Of a stretch of DNA of 64,000 nucleotides, positions 28,183-37,475 are shown in pieces. Origin of the DNA: Clostridium ljungdahlii DSM 13528 (GTDB taxonomy: Bacteria; Bacillota; Clostridia; Clostridiales; Clostridiaceae). The stretch lies in the NCBI RefSeq assembly GCF_000143685.1, contig NC_014328.1:3224001-3288000 (forward strand), in the 5' to 3' direction. The notes under the pieces are model-generated. The model saw only the letters and a list, made by a program, of their open reading frames with translations, did no database searches and was not told the DNA's origin. A program made the position numbers and the translations under genes. Every line of letters begins with the position of its first letter. Positions within the stretch are counted from its first letter, which is position 1.

Positions 28183-28407
28183 TTCTCAGTTTAAGAACTT
28201 TGTGAAGCAAAGTTTTTGAAAATAACAAAGTTCAAATAACAAAGAACAGATAAAGATGATTTCCATCGTACCTCAGGAAATCTATAATTTTAATATTTCC
28301 TGACGTTAGGAAGAAAATTATCCTTATTTGATATTTGAACTTTGAACTTTGTTCTTTAAAATATTGCTCCGCAATATTTTTACATTAAGTCAAAATTTTA
28401 TATATGC
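28183..28407 (-). repeat. MITE-like repeat, left member of inverted pair
   Basis: About 225 bp, a near-identical inverse copy of 37138-37364. The core holds ATTTCCTGACGTTAGGAAG and AGGAAATCTATAATTTT, and the arms (CAAAGTTCAAATAACAAAGAACAG against CTTTGAACTTTGTTCTTT) make it a long imperfect palindrome. The right flank CAAAATTTTATATATG is shared with 8.8 kb. The gap 28146-28492 contains nothing else recognisable. Confidence 0.85.
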
Positions 28408-28492
28408 AAAAATTAAGTAATAGATTTTAAGATATCCATGACAACAATATCAAAATTTTCTCAGACAATGGTAATATAACTATATCAGGCAA

Positions 28493-29938
28493 CTAATTTG
28501 TTTTAACTACAGCATTTCCACATGGTGCTGCAGACTTTCCACGCATAAATGATAATACTATTGCTGATATAACACATATTGCTGCTACAATACATGTAAC
28601 CTTAGTTGAAAACCTAAATTCTGCTTGCCACAGCAATGTACTTTTCAACCCCTTTGATATGAATGCAGCTGCTGACTTGTTCATACTAAAAGCAATAAGT
28701 GCTGCAGAAATTGCCTCCCCTGACATCATCCCAAAAGTTCTCATTGTACCAAGAGCTGCTGAGGCAACTCCCCTTCTATCTGCAGTTACACTTCCCATTA
28801 CTGCACTGGTATTTGGAGTTTGAAAAAATCCTCCTCCTAACCCATATATAAAGAAAACTACAGCTAACATCCAAATTGGTGTTGAAGCATTAAATCCTCC
28901 AACGAATAAAGTAGCTAATGCCATTACTGCAAGTCCAATACATCCTATATAGCGGCTATCAAAATTATCTGAGATTGTACCACTTAACGGAGCTGCTATA
29001 ATCATAGCTATTGACATAGGCAACATCATTACTCCAGACATAAAAGGAGTAAGCATTCTCATCTTTTGCAAATAATAAGGCGCTAGAAAAACTAAAATAA
29101 ATTCTCCCATGTAAAAAAACATAGCTGCAAAAGTACTTCCTGTAAAAACTCTATTTTTAAAAAGCTCCATATTAAGTATTGGATGCTTAGATTTCTTTTC
29201 AAATGCAATAAACAATAAAAGTACAAAAATACCTCCTAAAAAAGAAACAATGCTTCCAATATTAAAATAAGATTTACTTAAAAGGTTTAATGGAAGTAAT
29301 ATTAAGAAGATCGCGGCAATAATTAATGTACTTCCTGCAAAATCAAACTGAACTTCATTTCTTCTTTTATCATCTTTTTTAATAACTTTAATAGCTAATA
29401 TAGAGACAACTATACCAATTGGAACATTTATAAAAAATATACTGCTCCAACCTGCCCTAGAAGCCAAAAGTCCTCCTAATGCTGGACCTGTACAAACAGC
29501 CACGGCTACAGAAATGGCTATCATTCCTAAGGATTTCCCCCTATTTTTAGGTTCTACTGCATCAATTATAATTGGACTGCCGCTGGAAGAAATCATAGAA
29601 GCTCCAGTTGCTTGAGTGATTCTAAAAATAATCAACATGACAATAGACGTTGATAGTGCACAAAAAAGGGAACTTATTGTAAATAACATTAAACCAGCTA
29701 CATAAATTTTCTTATGTCCAAACATATCGGAAAGCCTTCCAAATGTAAGCTGTGTTGCACCAAGCACCATTAAATAACCTACTATTATCCATTCTATAGA
29801 CGACATACCGGCATGAAAATACGACTGCATTATTGGCAGAGCGGTATTTACAACATTTATATCAAAACTAGATATAAATGTACCAAGCATAATTATAATT
29901 ACTGTACTTACTCCTGTTTTACTTTTCACTGAATTCAT
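28493..29938 (-). CDS. MFS drug efflux transporter, DHA2 (EmrB/QacA) type
   Basis: 481 residues with about 14 membrane helices. The H+-antiporter motifs are present (GRLSDMFGHKKIY in loop 2-3; GPALGGLLASRAGW in helix 5). The start is ATG at 29938, with GGAGGC eight bases before it. Divergent from a TetR gene, the usual arrangement for substrate-induced multidrug export. The substrate is unknown. Confidence 0.88.
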   Translation of the reverse strand: MNSVKSKTGVSTVIIIMLGTFISSFDINVVNTALPIMQSYFHAGMSSIEWIIVGYLMVLGATQLTFGRLSDMFGHKKIYVAGLMLFTISSLFCALSTSIVMLIIFRITQATGASMISSSGSPIIIDAVEPKNRGKSLGMIAISVAVAVCTGPALGGLLASRAGWSSIFFINVPIGIVVSILAIKVIKKDDKRRNEVQFDFAGSTLIIAAIFLILLPLNLLSKSYFNIGSIVSFLGGIFVLLLFIAFEKKSKHPILNMELFKNRVFTGSTFAAMFFYMGEFILVFLAPYYLQKMRMLTPFMSGVMMLPMSIAMIIAAPLSGTISDNFDSRYIGCIGLAVMALATLFVGGFNASTPIWMLAVVFFIYGLGGGFFQTPNTSAVMGSVTADRRGVASAALGTMRTFGMMSGEAISAALIAFSMNKSAAAFISKGLKSTLLWQAEFRFSTKVTCIVAAICVISAIVLSFMRGKSAAPCGNAVVKTN

Positions 29939-30052
29939 ATTTACAGCCTCCAAATCAGAATGTGAATGTTTATTCTTGTTTATGTTGATTATATTACGCC
30001 AAGTTTATCCATAAGTCAATATATAAATAAGAACTTTTATTCATATTTTTTA

Positions 30053-30081
30053 TTGACAACATATTATTATTTTTTTAAAAT
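30053..30081 (+). promoter_or_regulatory. Promoter of the TetR gene next to the MFS transporter
   Basis: TTGACA at 30053-30058, a 17-base spacer and TAAAAT at 30076-30081, 24 bases before the start codon. Confidence 0.65.
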
Positions 30082-30104
30082 GTTGATATAAGGGATGTGA
30101 TAAC

Positions 30105-30743
30105 ATGATAAATGAACGTAAAATAAGAGAACCCCAGCAAAAAAGAAGTATAGAAAAAAAGGATAAAATACTTAAAGCCGGCTATAAACTGATTTGTAAA
30201 AATGGGTATTACAAGACAACAACCTCAGAAATAGCAACTGAGGCTGGTGTTTCAATAGGATGTCTTTATTCTTACTTTAAAGATAAACATACAATTTTTT
30301 TAGACATTCTTAAAAAATATCAGGCACAATTTGATAAACTTCGAGATGAATTTATGAATAAAATGCTGCTTTTTAAATCACCAGAAGAATGTTTCCGTGA
30401 ATTCATGTTAATACTTATAGATATTCATGATAAATCTGTGGATTTTCAAAGAGAAGTAAGAACACTTTACTACTATGATCCAGAGGTTGCAGCACTTTCA
30501 GATGATCAAAGACAAAAAATACAAGATGCTGCACTTTATTCTATAAAACTATATAAAGAATACATTGATATAGACGATTATGAAGCTGCCGCCATAGTTA
30601 CATCACTTATTATAAATTCTGTAGTAGACGATGTTTCTCTTTATAAAAGCTCAATTGACAGGAATCGTATTTTAGATGAAACTGTTAAAGCTTTATGTAG
30701 ATATTTAAAAATGAAGCCAATAAATCACTTAAATAAGTACTAA
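30105..30743 (+). CDS. TetR/AcrR family transcriptional regulator
   Basis: 212 residues. The HTH reads KAGYKLICKNGYYKTTTSEIATEAGVSIGCLYSYFKDKH. The C-terminal domain is of the AcrR-like type. It diverges from the MFS exporter gene over a 166-base region and probably represses it. It ends at a strong terminator. Confidence 0.85.
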   Translation: MINERKIREPQQKRSIEKKDKILKAGYKLICKNGYYKTTTSEIATEAGVSIGCLYSYFKDKHTIFLDILKKYQAQFDKLRDEFMNKMLLFKSPEECFREFMLILIDIHDKSVDFQREVRTLYYYDPEVAALSDDQRQKIQDAALYSIKLYKEYIDIDDYEAAAIVTSLIINSVVDDVSLYKSSIDRNRILDETVKALCRYLKMKPINHLNKY

Positions 30744-30773
30744 TACCTGCCATTATAGCTAAAATGGCAGGTA
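30744..30773. terminator. Terminator between TetR and SEC-C genes
   Basis: TACCTGCCATT and AATGGCAGGTA form a perfect 11-bp stem between convergent genes. The downstream T-tract is weak. Confidence 0.7.
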
Positions 30774-30795
30774 TATATACTCTTATTTGAAGATT

Positions 30796-32007
30796 TTATC
30801 CTCTACCACAACACTTTTTATACTTCTTTCCACTTCCACAAGGACAAGGATCATTTCTTCCTATCTTTTTTTTGTTAACTGCAGTAGGCTGACTAAGTTC
30901 CATAGGGGTATATCCTTTTATAGTCCACTGCCTTATATTATTAGCAAATTTAATAACTTCACTTCCAATAAAATTTGATTCATCAACATTCGAAAGCTGA
31001 AAGTTACTTAAGAAATCTGAAATAGCATCAGAAATTTTTTCATCATTTTTAATATCTGCCTCTAAGGAAAATATTAAATCTTCTGCTACATTAACATCTA
31101 TATCAAAATTATTTATTAAAAAGCTATGAAATTTCTTATATGCTTTTGTTTTATCCTGAAAATCTGCTCTTGCTGCTGCCAACAATTCTTCTTTTTTGAA
31201 AGGATAAAAATCCAAATCAATTCTTTTACGCTGCTTTAAAAATATATCATCCACATTATCAACTAAAACATCATTACCTATATTCCTATCATACTCAAAT
31301 TCATTATAATAAGCTGCTCCATTTTCTAATACAATTTTAAGATCCATACTTGATAAATCAAAATCAATATATTTTTTTATTAATTGCTTAAAATCATCAA
31401 TATGAATAACACCATAATAATTACACATTCCCCAAAATAGTTTTATAACTTGTCCGTTATTTTTCATTCTATCTCTCAAACTTTTGTTATCTTTATTTAA
31501 AACTATTTTTTGCAATTCTTCTGGCATAATAATGACATCTTCTTCATTTAGTATTCCTGTAAAAAGAAATGCCATATCCCTAAAATAACCAATATCATTT
31601 ATTTGTATATCTGTATATCGAACTTTACAAAATTTTTTTCTTGCAAGGTCAATTAAGAATTCAAATCTTTCAACATCTATATTTTCTATAAGAAAATATG
31701 ACTTTTCCTCGTATAATTCTAATATTCTATTTTTTAGTTCCTCTTTCTTTAGACTTGAAATTTTATTTATATAGAGATTTCTGGCTATATTCAGCAATTC
31801 AACTTTTGTTAGTCTATTTAAATGATATTCCAGTGAAAAGTCTTCTTCAATAGGCTTCCAACTTTTAAGTTCTTTCTTTAATTCAGTTTTCATTATCTTG
31901 TCTTCATCTTCATAAGAAAACTCCTCAAATTCATCCTCCTTTCTTACACATGCAATTTTGTTTGCGGCATTTACTTTTAAATATGTATTATCTTTAGTTT
32001 CCTCCAA
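30796..32007 (-). CDS. SEC-C zinc-motif protein with Rho-N/SAP-like segment
   Basis: 403 residues. The C-terminus is a SEC-C zinc-binding motif ([21 protein letters not shown]). A helical segment ([32 protein letters not shown]) resembles SAP or Rho-N nucleic-acid binding repeats. The central part is not recognised. The start may be TTG at 32007, which has AGAGGTG at a fair distance, or GTG at 32019. Role unknown, perhaps nucleic-acid or ribosome associated. Confidence 0.7.
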   Translation of the reverse strand: MEETKDNTYLKVNAANKIACVRKEDEFEEFSYEDEDKIMKTELKKELKSWKPIEEDFSLEYHLNRLTKVELLNIARNLYINKISSLKKEELKNRILELYEEKSYFLIENIDVERFEFLIDLARKKFCKVRYTDIQINDIGYFRDMAFLFTGILNEEDVIIMPEELQKIVLNKDNKSLRDRMKNNGQVIKLFWGMCNYYGVIHIDDFKQLIKKYIDFDLSSMDLKIVLENGAAYYNEFEYDRNIGNDVLVDNVDDIFLKQRKRIDLDFYPFKKEELLAAARADFQDKTKAYKKFHSFLINNFDIDVNVAEDLIFSLEADIKNDEKISDAISDFLSNFQLSNVDESNFIGSEVIKFANNIRQWTIKGYTPMELSQPTAVNKKKIGRNDPCPCGSGKKYKKCCGRG

Positions 32008-32150
32008 TATATAAAACACCTCTTAAAAATTATAAATTAAATTTACTACACCATAATATGTCTTTACCTGAAAATTTTATATCATTTATAGAAATAATGC
32101 AACATTCTCTTTTATTCCTCTCATTCCCAAAACATTTATTGAATTAATTT

Positions 32151-32513
32151 TTATTTACTAAAAATTAATTTAACAGCTATTAACATCATTAAAATACCAA
32201 ATAATTTTCTCATAATACCTACTGGTATTACATGAGACATTTTAGCTCCTAAAACTGAGCCTATAACTAAAAATATGCATATTAATATTCCTGCTAAAAT
32301 ATTGACATTTCCATTTTTATAGTAATCCATAAATGCAAGTATGCCTACCGGAGGTAATAAAATTGCAAGAGATGTGCCTTGGGCTTTTAACTGGGTAAAT
32401 CCACATAGATAAATTAATGCAGGTACTATTATAATTCCTCCACCTATACCAAATAATCCGCTCAAAATACCTGCGATACATCCAATAACAATAAATAAAA
32501 CAATATTACTCAC
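32151..32513 (-). CDS. TSUP/TauE-SafE family permease, half-size
   Basis: 120 residues, four membrane helices, with the N-terminal TSUP motif GILSGLFGIGGGIIIVPALIY. Full TSUP proteins are about 250 residues, so this is one half; no second half is adjacent, and it may work as a homodimer. The family moves sulfite, thiosulfate, sulfoacetate or similar anions. It is the last gene of the leftward sulfur/selenium run, 66 bases after the CoA-disulfide reductase gene. Confidence 0.75.
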   Translation of the reverse strand: MSNIVLFIVIGCIAGILSGLFGIGGGIIIVPALIYLCGFTQLKAQGTSLAILLPPVGILAFMDYYKNGNVNILAGILICIFLVIGSVLGAKMSHVIPVGIMRKLFGILMMLIAVKLIFSK

Positions 32514-32578
32514 TTATTTAACCTCCTTGTCTCGTTATATAAATTACAGAGCACATCTATGGCAATTGATAAATAATT

Positions 32579-35098
32579 TTATATAAACAAATTAACGTTA
32601 GAATCTTCTGCTTCTCCTAAATAGTATCCTACACCACCTACTTTAACTCCATCTATTAGCTCTTCTTGTTTAAGTCCCATTACATCCATACTCATCTGAC
32701 ATGCAACTATTTCTATTCCACTATCAATAGCTGCTTTAATTAGCTCATCTAGTGAAGAAACATTTTTATTTCTCATTACCATTTTCATCATTTTTGTACC
32801 CATTCCAAGCATATTCATTTTGGAAAGCTTTAATCTTTTAGCTCCTCTTGGCATCATAAATCCAAACATCTTATCCATAAATCCCTTTGAGACACTAACT
32901 TTTTCATGCTTTCTTAAAATATTAAGTCCCCAAAATGTAAAAAACATTGTAACTTTTTTACCCATAGCCGCTGCTCCGTTAGCTATTATAAAGGATGCTA
33001 AAGCTTTATCCAAATCTCCACTAAACACAACTAATGTTTTATTGTCTTTCTGTGCAATGGTACCATTATTAACTGAATTACTGTTTGAAACTGCTTGTTT
33101 TTTATTGCCTTTTTTTATAAAAGCTATTATATTACCTTTTTCCTTTTTCCTGTCAAGGAGTTCATTATTAGTTCTTTCACACCAAGATTTTATATCCTCA
33201 TAAAATCCCTGATCTGATGCCGTTACCTTTAATACTTCTCCTTCTTTCATATCCTGTATATTACTATTAACACGCATTAAAGGTCCTGGGCAGCATATTC
33301 CACAAGCATCAAGGTTTTTGTCAAAGTCTCCTTTTTTATATGCTTCATCAGCTTCTTTATATTCATTTAAATTGCTCTCTAAACTTACATTAGATTTTTT
33401 CCCTCTTAAATCCATAGAACCGCCTTCACCACTATTATTCATTACAACATCTCTTGGTTTAAACTTACCCATAGTATAGGTTTTATATCCACCTGTTAGA
33501 TTTTTGACTTTAAATCCATTTGACCTTAAAATTCTTGCAACTATATACCCTCTAAGTCCTACCTGACAATAAATTAATATTTCTTTGCTTTTATCCAGTT
33601 CATTCATTCTAGCTCTTATATCTTCTGAAGGTATATTTATAGCTCCTTCTATGATTCCATTGCTGCATTCTAATTCAGTTCTTACATCAACAAGTTGTGT
33701 TTTATCCTTATCTCTATTATCTATGTCCTCTGTAAGTATTATTTCATCTTTGCCAGTTAAGACATTTTCCGCAATAAACCCAGCCATATTTACAGGATCT
33801 TTAGCTGAAGAATAAGGCGGTGCATATGCAAGTTCCAATTCTGTTAAATCATAAACCGTTCCACCAAGCCTCATAGTAATAGCTATATCATCAATTCTCT
33901 TATCTACCCCAGCATATCCAAAGGCTTGAGCTCCTAGTATCTTTCCTTCATCATTGAAAATAAGCTTTATTGTCATTGGTGCTGCACCTGGGTAGTAGCC
34001 AGCACTTGAATTAGGATGAAGATATATAGCCTTATATTGTATGTTCTTTGATTTTAATGTTCTCTCGTTGTTCCCTGTGCTTGAACCTGTCAATCCAAAT
34101 ACTTTAATAATTGCTGTTCCCATTGTTCCTTTATAAATTGAATTTAAACCACATATATTATCTGCTGCAATCCTTCCCTGCTTATTTGCTGGTCCAGCAA
34201 GTGCAATAGCAGTTTTACTTTCATTTACAAAATCAACTACTTCAATAGCATCTCCTACTGCATATACCCCTTCCACTTTAGTTTCCATTTTATTATTTAC
34301 TATTATATGACCTTTAGTTCCAAACTCTATTCCTGAATCCTTTAAAAAGGCAGTATCCGGTTTTACTCCTATAGCAAGTATAATCATATCTGCATACAAA
34401 ATTTTCCCACTGTTTAGAATTACATTTACTCCTGTTCCATCTTCTTTAAATTCCTTAACCCCATCATTTAATACAATTCCTACGCCGTTATCCTCTAATT
34501 CTTTTTCTGCAAAAGTTACCATTTCTGAATCAAAAGGTGCTAATATATGTGGTGCCGCTTCAACTAAAGCTGTATTTAAGGCTCTTTCTTTAAGATTCTC
34601 AGCCATTTCAACTCCTATATATCCTCCACCAATAACAATTGCATTTTTTACATTTTCTTTATCCACATAAGCTTTTATTTTATCAGTATCAGGTACATTT
34701 CTTAGTGTAAATATCTTGTCACTTTGTATTCCAGGAATAGGGGGTTTAATAGGAGTTGCCCCAGGTGATAAAATTAAATAATCATAGTTTTCTTCATACT
34801 CTCCCTTGTCTTTACTACTAACCCTTACTTTTTTACTTTTAGTATCTACTGTTATTACTTCACTATTTACTCTAATATCAATATTAAAACTTGCCTTCAT
34901 GGCCTCAGGAGTTTGCACTAACAGCTTTTCTCTTTCTTTTATGGTTTCCCCAATATAATAAGGTAATCCACAATTTGCAAAAGATATATATTCACCTTTT
35001 TCAAACAATATTATTTCTGCATTTTCATCAAGTCTTCTAAGTCTTGCAGCAGCTGATGCTCCTCCAGCTACTCCTCCAACTATCACTATTTTTTTCAT
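32579..35098 (-). CDS. CoA-disulfide reductase / rhodanese / TusA / DsrE-like four-domain protein
   Basis: 839 residues. Residues 1-445 form an FAD/NAD(P) disulfide reductase of the CoA-disulfide/persulfide reductase type, with the single active Cys43 in FANCGLPYYIG. About 460-550 is a rhodanese with Cys511 (IYCQVGLRGY). About 595-665 is a TusA/SirA-like domain with Cys602-Cys603 (CGICCPGPLMRVN). About 685-839 is a DsrE-type domain (LVVFSGDLDKALASFIIANG). Together these can carry sulfur as persulfide and reduce it with NAD(P)H. ATG at 35098 has GGAGG before it. It is part of the run with the persulfide-sensor-like ArsR and the HesB-like selenoprotein. Confidence 0.9.
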   Translation of the reverse strand: MKKIVIVGGVAGGASAAARLRRLDENAEIILFEKGEYISFANCGLPYYIGETIKEREKLLVQTPEAMKASFNIDIRVNSEVITVDTKSKKVRVSSKDKGEYEENYDYLILSPGATPIKPPIPGIQSDKIFTLRNVPDTDKIKAYVDKENVKNAIVIGGGYIGVEMAENLKERALNTALVEAAPHILAPFDSEMVTFAEKELEDNGVGIVLNDGVKEFKEDGTGVNVILNSGKILYADMIILAIGVKPDTAFLKDSGIEFGTKGHIIVNNKMETKVEGVYAVGDAIEVVDFVNESKTAIALAGPANKQGRIAADNICGLNSIYKGTMGTAIIKVFGLTGSSTGNNERTLKSKNIQYKAIYLHPNSSAGYYPGAAPMTIKLIFNDEGKILGAQAFGYAGVDKRIDDIAITMRLGGTVYDLTELELAYAPPYSSAKDPVNMAGFIAENVLTGKDEIILTEDIDNRDKDKTQLVDVRTELECSNGIIEGAINIPSEDIRARMNELDKSKEILIYCQVGLRGYIVARILRSNGFKVKNLTGGYKTYTMGKFKPRDVVMNNSGEGGSMDLRGKKSNVSLESNLNEYKEADEAYKKGDFDKNLDACGICCPGPLMRVNSNIQDMKEGEVLKVTASDQGFYEDIKSWCERTNNELLDRKKEKGNIIAFIKKGNKKQAVSNSNSVNNGTIAQKDNKTLVVFSGDLDKALASFIIANGAAAMGKKVTMFFTFWGLNILRKHEKVSVSKGFMDKMFGFMMPRGAKRLKLSKMNMLGMGTKMMKMVMRNKNVSSLDELIKAAIDSGIEIVACQMSMDVMGLKQEELIDGVKVGGVGYYLGEAEDSNVNLFI

Positions 35099-35322
35099 AT
35101 ATATTTCCTCCAATCATTACATTCTCCGTTATCTAAAAGGCCTTTTTCTATACAACCAAATGTGATAATAATTTAAGTATCTCAGCAGTTGCATTATATT
35201 TATTAGAATTCTTATCTATAATCTTTCCCTTCTCTTCAAATACCATGTATGATTATTGCATTCATATATTGAGATATAACGATATAATTGTCAATAATTT
35301 TTACTAAAACATATCTTTTTCA

Positions 35323-35883
35323 TTATATTTTAAATTTTAATCCATAATGTTCAGTATTAATATTTACTTCCTCTAAAAATGTAAAATCTAAAGTTTCAAC
35401 TAAATTTCTTACTTCTTCTTTTGATATTCTTTCATTTGCAGGTGGTCCATCTTTCATATCTCTTTTATCCCAATCAATTATATAAACATATCCTTTATCT
35501 TTTAGTACTCTTTTTGCTTCAGTGAAAAATCTTACCTTATCCTCTATTTCATGAACAACATTACATACAAAAACATAATCAATAGAACTATCTTCTACTG
35601 GAAAAGAATATTCTTCACTTTTTTTAAATTCTATATTAGATATATCTCCTGCTTTTTCTCGCGCAATATCAAGAATTTCTGTCATTATATCTACACCAAT
35701 TACATTTCCATTAGTAATAATTTTTGATGCTGGTATAGTAAAATAACCTATGCCGCAACCTATATCAATCAATGTACCTTTATCCCCTATTTTAAACTTT
35801 TTTAAAGTTTCTTCAGGAGGCATACTCTCTCTTCTTTTTAGATTATCCAATTTCTCTAACTTTTTAATATCAAATTTATGCAT
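35323..35883 (-). CDS. Class I SAM-dependent methyltransferase
   Basis: 186 residues. SAM-binding motif I is IDIGCGIGYFTIPA, the acidic motif II GVDIM follows, and a post-II segment VFVCNVVHEIED. The C-terminus is short. The target is unknown; because of its neighbours (selenoprotein, rhodanese/TusA) a thiol, selenol or metalloid acceptor is conceivable, but this is inference. GGGAGTG precedes the ATG. Confidence 0.82.
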   Translation of the reverse strand: MHKFDIKKLEKLDNLKRRESMPPEETLKKFKIGDKGTLIDIGCGIGYFTIPASKIITNGNVIGVDIMTEILDIAREKAGDISNIEFKKSEEYSFPVEDSSIDYVFVCNVVHEIEDKVRFFTEAKRVLKDKGYVYIIDWDKRDMKDGPPANERISKEEVRNLVETLDFTFLEEVNINTEHYGLKFKI

Positions 35884-35919
35884 TTAACCACTCCCTTCAT
35901 TCCACAGTTATTTATATTT

Positions 35920-36219
35920 TTAACATGAAGAAGAATTTGGACTACTTATAGTGAATCCTGGGCTAAACCAATTATTTGAATAATCAATAACTGATCCATT
36001 TACATATGTTTCAAGATCCAAATTATAAACAATACTCATCCCTTCTACTTTAACAAGTATATCGTCATTATTTTTTAACTCATCCAGAGCTAATTGTAAT
36101 TTGGGGCCACCTCAGCCATAACCTCCAAAACTAATTCTTAACATTGCATTTAACATATTTTCATCTTTTTGCTTAATTTTATTAAACTTTTCAACCGCCC
36201 GCTTAGTAACCTTAACCAT
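35920..36219 (-). CDS. HesB-like selenoprotein (IscA-type fold), in-frame UGA as Sec36
   Basis: Start ATG at 36219. The frame runs 35 codons to FGGYG, meets TGA at 36114-36112, and continues GGPKLQLALDEL to TAA at 35920: 99 residues in all. The motif GGYG-U-GGP is that of HesB-like proteins, where Cys or Sec occupies this place; HesB-like proteins are a known bacterial selenoprotein family. A hairpin of 7 bp with loop UGGAU lies 18 bases after the UGA. Without Sec the gene would look like a 35-codon fragment and is easily missed. It sits between a C_GCAxxG_C_C gene and a methyltransferase gene on the same strand. Likely a redox or chalcogen carrier. Confidence 0.85.
36075..36093 (-). promoter_or_regulatory. 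Candidate bacterial SECIS element of the HesB-like gene
   Basis: On the minus strand UUAGCUC and GAGUUAA pair (7 bp with one G-U) around the loop UGGAU. The loop begins 25 bases after the UGA and has G in its second position, which fits the bacterial SECIS model. Confidence 0.65.
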
Positions 36220-36344
36220 AGTAAATTCACCTTTCTTTAATATTTTTATCTTAACTTATATTTATATAACAAATTATTTTTTAAGTTAAATTTATATTGC
36301 TATATTTAAATATAGCAATATAATAGTTAAAAAAATTTTTCCTA

Positions 36345-36707
36345 TTATTTATTTAAAATATGATTTAAACCTTCAAAAGTATGTTCTATAATTTCTGCAC
36401 ACCCTATACCATTCCTCTTTAAATCTTTACATGTTTCTGTGCCATATTTTTGTTTTACATCTTGCATTAATTCTCTTGTAAGTCCTCTTGCTTCATTTTT
36501 CTCTGTACCGTTCTCTCTTCCCCTTATAAAACCTATAATTACAGCTGCAGCTCCAACAGCTCCACATGTGCTTCCAACAGTAAACCCTGCACCCATGCCA
36601 CTGCCAAGGCTTATTGGAATGCTAGTACCATTTTTTTCATTATACACCTTAATTATAGCTTCTCCACAGGTATATCCTTGCTTATGATATTCTGATGCCT
36701 TTGTCAT
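36345..36707 (-). CDS. C_GCAxxG_C_C family redox protein
   Basis: 120 residues. The conserved cysteines are placed as the family name states: Cys in GYTCGEA, then STCGAVGAAAV, TCKDL and GIGCAEII. These proteins are thought to bind a metal cluster or act in thiol redox chemistry, and often lie with selenium or sulfur genes. GGAGGG precedes the ATG. Second gene of the leftward run after the ArsR regulator. Confidence 0.85.
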   Translation of the reverse strand: MTKASEYHKQGYTCGEAIIKVYNEKNGTSIPISLGSGMGAGFTVGSTCGAVGAAAVIIGFIRGRENGTEKNEARGLTRELMQDVKQKYGTETCKDLKRNGIGCAEIIEHTFEGLNHILNK

Positions 36708-36807
36708 AATGTTACCCTCCTAATAAATATATAATAACTTTCTTATATACTTATATTAAGATGCCATTTTATTTTTGTCAATATGCAAATTACATTTATC
36801 ACAAATT

Positions 36808-37095
36808 TTATTTACAATAGTTTTCCTTCAATACTTGAATTATATTAACTATCCTTTCGTCTTTAATAAAATAAGTTATTGTCAATCCACTTTTATTTGA
36901 ATCCAATATTCTGTTAGCTTTAAGTATTGATAAATGTTGGGACAAAGCTGGTTGAGTTAAATAGCTCATTTTTTCATGAAGTTCGCTTACTGTCATAGGT
37001 TTTTCTATTAAATAGCACACTATTACCAATCTATTTTCATTAGACAATACTCTTAGTAGTTTTGATATTATTTTAGCCTTTTCTATTTCTTGCAT
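36808..37095 (-). CDS. ArsR-family regulator resembling persulfide sensors BigR/YgaV/SqrR
   Basis: 95 residues, one winged HTH (LTQPALSQHLSILKANRIL). Two cysteines only: C27 in NRLVIVCYLIE and C94 in VLKENYCK. These match the two cysteines that form a polysulfide bridge in BigR, YgaV and SqrR (from memory, the RLxxxC stretch and the end LKNVYC of YgaV). It lacks the metal motif CVC seen in the second ArsR gene at 38953. It heads the sulfur/selenium run and probably represses it until persulfide accumulates (inference). Confidence 0.82.
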   Translation of the reverse strand: MQEIEKAKIISKLLRVLSNENRLVIVCYLIEKPMTVSELHEKMSYLTQPALSQHLSILKANRILDSNKSGLTITYFIKDERIVNIIQVLKENYCK

Positions 37096-37137
37096 TTATA
37101 CCCTCCCATATTTTTGTGTATAACTATATTAAATTTG

Positions 37138-37364
37138 GCACATATAAAATTTTGACTTAATATAAAAACATTGCGAAGCAATTTTTTAAAGAACAAGGTT
37201 CAAAGTTCAAATATCAAATAAGGATAATTTTCTTCCTAACGTCAGGAAATATTAAAATTATAGATTTCCTGAGGTACGATGGAAATCATCTTTATCTGTT
37301 CTTTGTTATTTGAACTTTGTTATTTTCAAAAGCTTTGCTTTGCAAAGTTTATAAACTGTGAAAG
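37138..37364 (+). repeat. MITE-like repeat, right member of inverted pair
   Basis: Near-identical inverse copy of 28183-28407, beginning GCACATATAAAATTTTGAC. Differences are scattered single bases. It separates the ArsR gene from the permease gene. Outside it, the gene-free gap 37096-37475 shows only AT-rich sequence. Confidence 0.85.
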
Positions 37365-37475
37365 TATTATAACTATATAAGAACATTACTATATAATTAT
37401 AATACCTATATTATTGTTTTACTTAAATTTTGTCAATATGTGCATAGTGCAGATCTATTTCGTTGCTTTTTTAAT

